Shown here: positions 8,311 through 10,796 of the stretch, piece by piece
Layout: every line of letters begins with the position of its first letter
Position numbering within the stretch: position 1 is the stretch's first letter
From: Thioglobus_A sp964344985
Lineage (GTDB): Bacteria > Pseudomonadota > Gammaproteobacteria > PS1 > Pseudothioglobaceae
Length of the DNA stretch: 10,796 nt
Assembly (NCBI GenBank): GCA_964344985.1
Contig: CAYFPI010000023.1
Coordinates: 1 to 10,796 of the forward strand
Direction of reading: 5' to 3'
Made by a program: the position numbers and the translations under genes
Notes under the pieces: generated by a model
Databases searched by the model: none
Told to the model about the DNA's origin: nothing
Seen by the model: the letters and a program-made list of their open reading frames with translations, nothing else

Positions 8311-8393
8311 CTACATAGGCTAAGCGTGTTACCACTTACTTAAACAAACACTCCAGGAGGAGAGTTTGCACCTATGGTCTTTGAGGTCATACG
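8301..8393 (-). promoter_or_regulatory. L10 leader: autoregulatory mRNA structure for L10-L12
   Basis: The transcript folds into a closed, branched domain. The closing helix CGUAUGACCUC (8393-8383) pairs with GAGGGUAUGCG (8311-8301), 11 positions with one A/G mismatch and two G-U pairs. An asymmetric internal loop follows (AAAGAC against UA), of the kink-turn type known for this leader. Then comes the helix CAUAGG (8376-8371) with CCUAUG (8319-8314). Inside it are two hairpins: CAAACUCUCC (8368-8359) with GGAGUGUUUG (8354-8345), 10 positions with one U-U mismatch, and GUG/CAC with a GUAA tetraloop (8335-8326). The position just before rplJ matches the known site where L10-L12 represses rplJL. 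The fold was worked out by hand; a covariance-model match was not run. Confidence 0.75.
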
Positions 8394-8431
8394 AAATTAA
8401 CTTCCGTGACCCAAAGAATTTGTTTTGGTTA

Positions 8432-8461
8432 ATTATTAAATATCAACCGACGTTAAATCAA
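8432..8461 (-). promoter_or_regulatory. Weak candidate promoter for rplJ
   Basis: TTGATT (8461-8456) and AATAAT (8437-8432) on the minus strand match sigma-70 -35 (4 of 6) and -10 (5 of 6) with an 18-nt spacer. They lie at the end of rplA and would start transcripts just before the L10 leader, where E. coli also has a promoter. In AT-rich DNA such matches are common, so this is tentative. Confidence 0.25.
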
Positions 8462-9131
8462 TCGCAAGGCCTGGACCCATTGTTGATGAAACGCTTAATT
8501 TTTTGAAATAAACACCCTTAGCTGAGCTAGGTTTTGCTTTTTTCAATGCTTCCATTAATGCAAGAATATTTTGCGCCAAATCATCAGCGCTAAATGATGC
8601 CTTACCAATGCCTGCATGAACAATTGCAGCTTTATCAGTACGGTATTGAACTTGTCCGCCTTTTGCATTTTTAACTGCTGTAGCCACATCTGGAGTAACT
8701 GTACCAACCTTAGGGTTAGGCATTAATCCACGTGGACCTAATACTTGACCTAGTCGACCTACAACACCCATCGCATCAGGAGATGCAATAACAACATCAT
8801 AGTTAAGATCTCCATCTTGCATTGATTTCATTAAATCTTCCATACCAACAACATCTGCACCTGCATCTGTTGCTTTTTGTGCATTATCGCCTTGCGTAAA
8901 TACTGCAACACGAACTGTCTTACCTGTACCATTTGGAAGCACTACAGCACCACGTACGTTTTGGTCAGATTTCTTAGCATCAACACCTAGGTTGACACTC
9001 ACATCAATTGATTCGTCGAATTTAGCTGTTGCACATTCTTTAACGATTGCCAAGGCATCATTTATTGAATAACGCTTACCAGCCTCAACTTTTCCAGCAA
9101 TATTTTTTTGATTTTTTGTTAATTTAGCCAT
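8436..9131 (-). CDS. rplA: 50S ribosomal protein L1
   Basis: Protein of the mobile L1 stalk that helps deacylated tRNA leave the E site; as a free protein it is the translational repressor of the rplK-rplA pair. It is 231 residues (E. coli 234). It begins MAKLTKNQKNIAGKVE. The RNA-binding domain I is split between the N-terminal part (about 1-68) and the C-terminal part (about 160-231). The middle domain holds the signature GRLGQVLGPRGLMPNPKVGTV at about residues 125-146. The C-terminal stretch with SSTMGPG is the usual family ending. The ATG lies 5 nt after the rplK stop, with AGGA just upstream, so translation is coupled to rplK. A likely L1 target structure lies before rplK. Confidence 0.98.
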   Translation of the reverse strand: MAKLTKNQKNIAGKVEAGKRYSINDALAIVKECATAKFDESIDVSVNLGVDAKKSDQNVRGAVVLPNGTGKTVRVAVFTQGDNAQKATDAGADVVGMEDLMKSMQDGDLNYDVVIASPDAMGVVGRLGQVLGPRGLMPNPKVGTVTPDVATAVKNAKGGQVQYRTDKAAIVHAGIGKASFSADDLAQNILALMEALKKAKPSSAKGVYFKKLSVSSTMGPGLAIDLTSVDI

Positions 9132-9136
9132 TGTTC

Positions 9137-9565
9137 CTAGCCCTCCACTTCAATACCCATAGAACGGGCTGTACCAGCAATAATAGTTACCGCCGCCTCC
9201 ATGTCGTTTGCGTTAAGATCTTTCATCTTAATTGTTGCAATCTCTTCTAGTTGTGCGCGAGTAATCTTGCCAACTTTATCAGTATGTGGAGCACTTGAAC
9301 CTTTCTTAATGCCTGTCACTTTTAAAATTAGTAGCGATGCGGGTGGTGTTTTAGTGATAAATGTAAAACTACGATCATTGTAAACCGTAATAATTACTGG
9401 CACCTTCATGCCTTTATCAATCTCTTGAGTCTGTGCGTTAAACGCTTTACAGAACTCCATAATATTCACACCGTGTTGACCTAGTGCAGGACCTACCGGA
9501 GGTGAAGGATTAGCATCTTGTGCAGGCACTTGAAGCTTAATGTATGATTCAATTTTTTTAGCCAT
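9137..9565 (-). CDS. rplK: 50S ribosomal protein L11
   Basis: Binds the GTPase-associated centre of 23S rRNA at the stalk base with L10; needed for RelA response and the target region of thiostrepton-type antibiotics. It is 142 residues, the same length as E. coli. The N-terminal domain carries the conserved Pro-rich segment PSPPVGPALGQHGVNI (about 21-36), where the thiopeptide-contact prolines lie and look unaltered. The C-terminal rRNA-binding domain (about 72-142) has KTPPASLLILK and ends TARSMGIEVEG. AAGGAAG precedes the ATG. The 91-nt leader contains a candidate L1-binding site and a hairpin touching the ribosome-binding site. rplA follows after 5 nt. Confidence 0.98.
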   Translation of the reverse strand: MAKKIESYIKLQVPAQDANPSPPVGPALGQHGVNIMEFCKAFNAQTQEIDKGMKVPVIITVYNDRSFTFITKTPPASLLILKVTGIKKGSSAPHTDKVGKITRAQLEEIATIKMKDLNANDMEAAVTIIAGTARSMGIEVEG

Positions 9566-9569
9566 TTTT

Positions 9570-9590
9570 CTTCCTTGAGGATTTTTCCTC
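9570..9590 (-). promoter_or_regulatory. Hairpin directly abutting the rplK ribosome-binding site
   Basis: GAGGA (minus 9590-9586) and TCCTC (9581-9577) form a perfect 5-bp stem with an AAAA loop. The next base starts the Shine-Dalgarno sequence AAGGAAG (9576-9570), 4 nt before the rplK ATG. The 5' arm GAGGA itself looks like a Shine-Dalgarno sequence but is hidden in the stem. It may tune rplK initiation together with L1 binding upstream. Short stem, so confidence is moderate. Confidence 0.45.
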
Positions 9591-9594
9591 GTTT

Positions 9595-9622
9595 GGGTGC
9601 AAGCGCTGTATTAAAGCTCCCC
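9595..9622 (-). promoter_or_regulatory. Candidate L1-binding site in the rplK leader
   Basis: In E. coli free L1 represses rplK-rplA by binding an mRNA structure just before rplK. Here the transcript has GGGG (9622-9619) able to pair with CCC (9597-9595), and AGC with GCU inside it. The two helices are separated by an unpaired UGCA on one side only. Two short helices around an asymmetric loop is the general architecture of L1 targets. I cannot confirm the contact bases, so this rests mainly on position and shape. Confidence 0.4.
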
Positions 9623-9656
9623 GTTTAAATTACAACCTTAAAGATTGTTTTTTCTT

Positions 9657-10190
9657 TTAAGTTTTCTCAACTTGAGAGAACTCAAGATCCACTGAAGTAG
9701 TTCGTCCAAAAATTAGAACTTCTACTTTTAATAAATTCTTATCGTAATCAACCGATTCAATCGTGCCGTTAAATTCATTAAACGGGCCATCGATAACCAA
9801 GATCTCTTCACCAGCTTGATAAGCAACTTTTGGTTTTGGTTTGTCAGCACCTTCTTGAACACGCGCCATAATACGATCAACTTCACGCTGTGTAATAGGC
9901 GAAGGCTTTCCAGACACACCACCAATAAACCCAATAACGTTAGAAGTATTCTTAACTAATAACCAGCTTGGCTCTGTTAATTCCATATTAACCAACATAT
10001 AGCCTGGGAAAAATTTACGTTCAGCTGTCTTCTTCTGACCGTCTTTCAATTCAACCACTTGCTCAGTTGGCACCATTACATCGCCAATTAAATCTTCAAG
10101 ACCTTCTCTAACTGCTGCCTCTTCAATTGCTGCCTTAACTTTTGCCTCGTAACCACTTCTTGCATGAAGCACATACCATCTCTTAGCCAT
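9657..10190 (-). CDS. nusG: Transcription elongation and antitermination factor NusG
   Basis: Binds the RNA polymerase clamp across the cleft, suppresses pausing, and links polymerase to Rho or to ribosomal protein S10. It is 177 residues (E. coli 181). The N-terminal NGN domain (about 1-118) begins MAKRWYVLHARSGYE and contains the KFFPGYMLVNME region (about 59-70) that touches the polymerase clamp. A short linker follows, then the KOW domain (about 124-177) with GEEILVIDGPFNEFNGTIE. GAGG lies 8 nt before the ATG and overlaps the end of secE, which stops 12 nt upstream. The 91-nt gap after it leads to rplK. No alteration of conserved segments noticed. Confidence 0.98.
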   Translation of the reverse strand: MAKRWYVLHARSGYEAKVKAAIEEAAVREGLEDLIGDVMVPTEQVVELKDGQKKTAERKFFPGYMLVNMELTEPSWLLVKNTSNVIGFIGGVSGKPSPITQREVDRIMARVQEGADKPKPKVAYQAGEEILVIDGPFNEFNGTIESVDYDKNLLKVEVLIFGRTTSVDLEFSQVEKT

Positions 10191-10202
10191 CTATCAGACC
10201 TC

Positions 10203-10571
10203 TTAATTCGTTAATAGTTGAACCATCCAAGAAAAGATGCTATCAACTATCCACAAAAATATCGCAACAATCACAACCGCAATCATGATCATGCCAGTTG
10301 TTTTCATGGTTTCATCACGCCCTGGCCATACAACCTTGCGCAACTCCATTTTTGTTTCTTGTAAAAAAACGCTAAAGCGTTTACCTTGAGGTGATTTGAA
10401 AAATACAAAACCAGCAAGCACTAAGCCCGCTAACAAAACCAATACTTTGTATAGCGTTATATTTAAACCCATAGGGTCTAAATAAAATAAAGCCAGAAAT
10501 CCTACAACAATAAGGATTGACAATATCATTCCTATTGAAGATTCTTTTGCTTGAGCATTTTTATCTTGCAC
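10203..10571 (-). CDS. secE: Preprotein translocase subunit SecE (GTG start)
   Basis: Inner-membrane clamp subunit of the SecYEG channel that exports unfolded proteins. With the GTG at 10571 it is 122 residues (E. coli 127). Three hydrophobic segments are visible: about residues 12-32, 40-58 and 92-116, with the C-terminal amphipathic region between the second and third containing the conserved ETKMELRKVVWPGRDE (about 73-88), the part essential for SecY binding. The open frame extends upstream to an ATG at 10643, but that lies inside the tRNA-Trp gene and would add 24 residues unlike SecE; I reject it. The GTG has AAAAGGTG 7 nt upstream and no in-frame ATG gives a full protein. nusG follows after 12 nt. 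Only 19 nt separate the GTG from the tRNA 3' end. Confidence 0.93.
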   Translation of the reverse strand: MQDKNAQAKESSIGMILSILIVVGFLALFYLDPMGLNITLYKVLVLLAGLVLAGFVFFKSPQGKRFSVFLQETKMELRKVVWPGRDETMKTTGMIMIAVVIVAIFLWIVDSIFSWMVQLLTN

Positions 10572-10578
10572 TACAATA

Positions 10579-10586
10579 CACCTTTT
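10579..10586 (-). promoter_or_regulatory. secE ribosome-binding site that fixes the GTG start
   Basis: AAAAGGTG on the minus strand lies 7 nt before GTG 10571-10569. It sits in the 19-nt spacer after the tRNA CCA, so processing of the tRNA would leave the secE mRNA with a leader of at most 19 nt. Confidence 0.65.
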
Positions 10587-10590
10587 AACA

Positions 10591-10666
10591 TGGCAGGCGA
10601 GGAGGGACTCGAACCCCCAACCAACGGTTTTGGAGACCGCCACTCTACCAATTGAGCCACTCGCCT
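10591..10666 (-). tRNA. tRNA-Trp (anticodon CCA)
   Basis: 76-nt cloverleaf on the minus strand. The acceptor stem AGGCGAG pairs with CTCGCCT (7 bp), discriminator base G73, and the 3' CCA is encoded. The D-arm is GCTC-AATTGGTA-GAGT. The anticodon stem GCGGT/ACCGT encloses the loop CTCCAAA, with anticodon CCA at 10633-10631, reading UGG. The T-arm GGGGG-TTCGAGT-CCCTC has one G-U pair. It lies between tuf and secE, the usual position in many gammaproteobacteria though not in E. coli. It starts 12 nt after the tuf hairpin, so it has no room for its own promoter downstream of that hairpin and is probably cut from a longer transcript. Confidence 0.98.
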
Positions 10667-10678
10667 ATAAACTTTAAA

Positions 10679-10700
10679 GGCTCGGACTTTTGTCCGAGCC
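10679..10700 (-). terminator. Hairpin after tuf, likely intrinsic terminator or attenuator
   Basis: GGCTCGGAC (10679-10687) and GTCCGAGCC (10692-10700) form a perfect 9-bp GC-rich stem with a 4-base loop, 41 nt after the tuf stop codon. In the tuf direction it is followed by TTTAAAGTTTA, an interrupted T-run. This would release part of the tuf transcripts and let the rest read into tRNA-Trp and secE. The reverse direction is followed by AAATTA and does not look like a terminator. Confidence 0.75.
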
Positions 10701-10710
10701 AAATTACTTA

Positions 10711-10729
10711 TTTAAATTTCTTTAAATTT
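10711..10729. repeat. Two tandem TTTAAATTT units
   Basis: TTTAAATTT occurs at 10711-10719 and again at 10721-10729, one helical turn apart, in the AT-rich gap between the tuf stop and the hairpin. It may be simple low-complexity DNA or an A-tract bend. No gene or protein-binding site is claimed. Confidence 0.4.
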
Positions 10730-10741
10730 TATTCTTAAAGA

Positions 10742-10796
10742 TTAATCCGTCACCTTAGATACAACACCCGCACCAACAGTACGACCACCTTCTCTA
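10742..10796 (-). CDS. tuf: Elongation factor Tu, last 17 codons (partial, cut by window edge)
   Basis: The right edge of the window holds the C terminus of EF-Tu, the GTPase that brings aminoacyl-tRNA to the ribosome. The readable residues are REGGRTVGAGVVSKVTD followed by TAA, which matches the highly conserved end of domain III (E. coli ends with the same REGGRTVGAGVV block). The first base in view completes a codon outside the window. Its position ahead of tRNA-Trp and secE is the classic tuf-secE linkage. The -SKVTD ending differs from the -AKVLG ending of E. coli, which is ordinary variation. Confidence 0.93.
   Translation of the reverse strand, partial: REGGRTVGAGVVSKVTD

Larger units (their letters stand above)
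8238..8435 (-). other. rplA-rplJ intercistronic region (rplJ leader)
   Basis: A 198-nt untranslated stretch. In transcript order it holds a short AT-rich segment after the rplA stop (about 8435-8394, with a weak CCAAA/TTTGG pairing), the L10-leader-type fold (8393-8301), a terminator-like hairpin with six T (8287-8258) and the rplJ ribosome-binding site (8248-8241). Confidence 0.85.

Noticed and set aside
9623..9665. A promoter or terminator between nusG and rplK (TGTAAT as -10; weak stem near 9632-9648)
   Set aside because: The -10 match has no acceptable -35 at 16-18 nt. The stem is short, and its T-run lies on the plus-strand side, where no gene ends.
1..10796. Search for mobile elements, CRISPR arrays, phage genes, toxin-antitoxin or defence genes
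   Set aside because: Every long frame on the minus strand is a conserved housekeeping gene in standard order, and the gaps are short; nothing suggests insertion or an undescribed protein system.

Overview
The window is a block of core transcription and translation genes, all read on the minus strand: tuf (last codons only), tRNA-Trp(CCA), secE, nusG, rplK (L11), rplA (L1), rplJ (L10), rplL (L7/L12), rpoB and rpoC (cut off by the left edge). This is the conserved bacterial 'tuf-secE-nusG-L11-L10-beta' cluster. The proteins are strongly gammaproteobacterial: RpoB keeps the proteobacterial insertions, RpoC runs into the SI3 insert in the trigger loop, and the tRNA-Trp sits between tuf and secE. 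The DNA is AT-leaning (about 40% GC judged by eye), so a low-GC gammaproteobacterium is likely. A marine sulfur-oxidiser of the SUP05/Thioglobus type would fit, but that is only a guess.

Reading in the direction of transcription (right to left): tuf ends at 10742 and is followed by a 9-bp hairpin. tRNA-Trp begins 12 nt further on, and secE starts from a GTG 19 nt after the tRNA CCA end. nusG follows after 12 nt. A 91-nt gap with structured RNA (a candidate L1 site plus a hairpin abutting the ribosome-binding site) leads to rplK-rplA, spaced by 5 nt. A 198-nt gap holds an L10-leader-type RNA and a terminator-like hairpin before rplJ-rplL, spaced by 22 nt. A 168-nt gap holds a strong hairpin (attenuator or processing site) before rpoB-rpoC, spaced by 13 nt.

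The logic is that of one ribosome and RNA-polymerase supply operon with internal adjustment points: L1 feedback before rplK, L10-L12 feedback before rplJ, and partial termination or RNase III cleavage before rpoB, so that polymerase is made in smaller amounts than ribosomal stalk protein. NusG and SecE are the usual passengers. I found no mobile element, CRISPR array, foreign gene or broken gene. No gene-free stretch exceeds 300 bases. The most interesting material is in the untranslated RNA, especially the rplJ leader, where a terminator-like hairpin follows the L10-binding fold.
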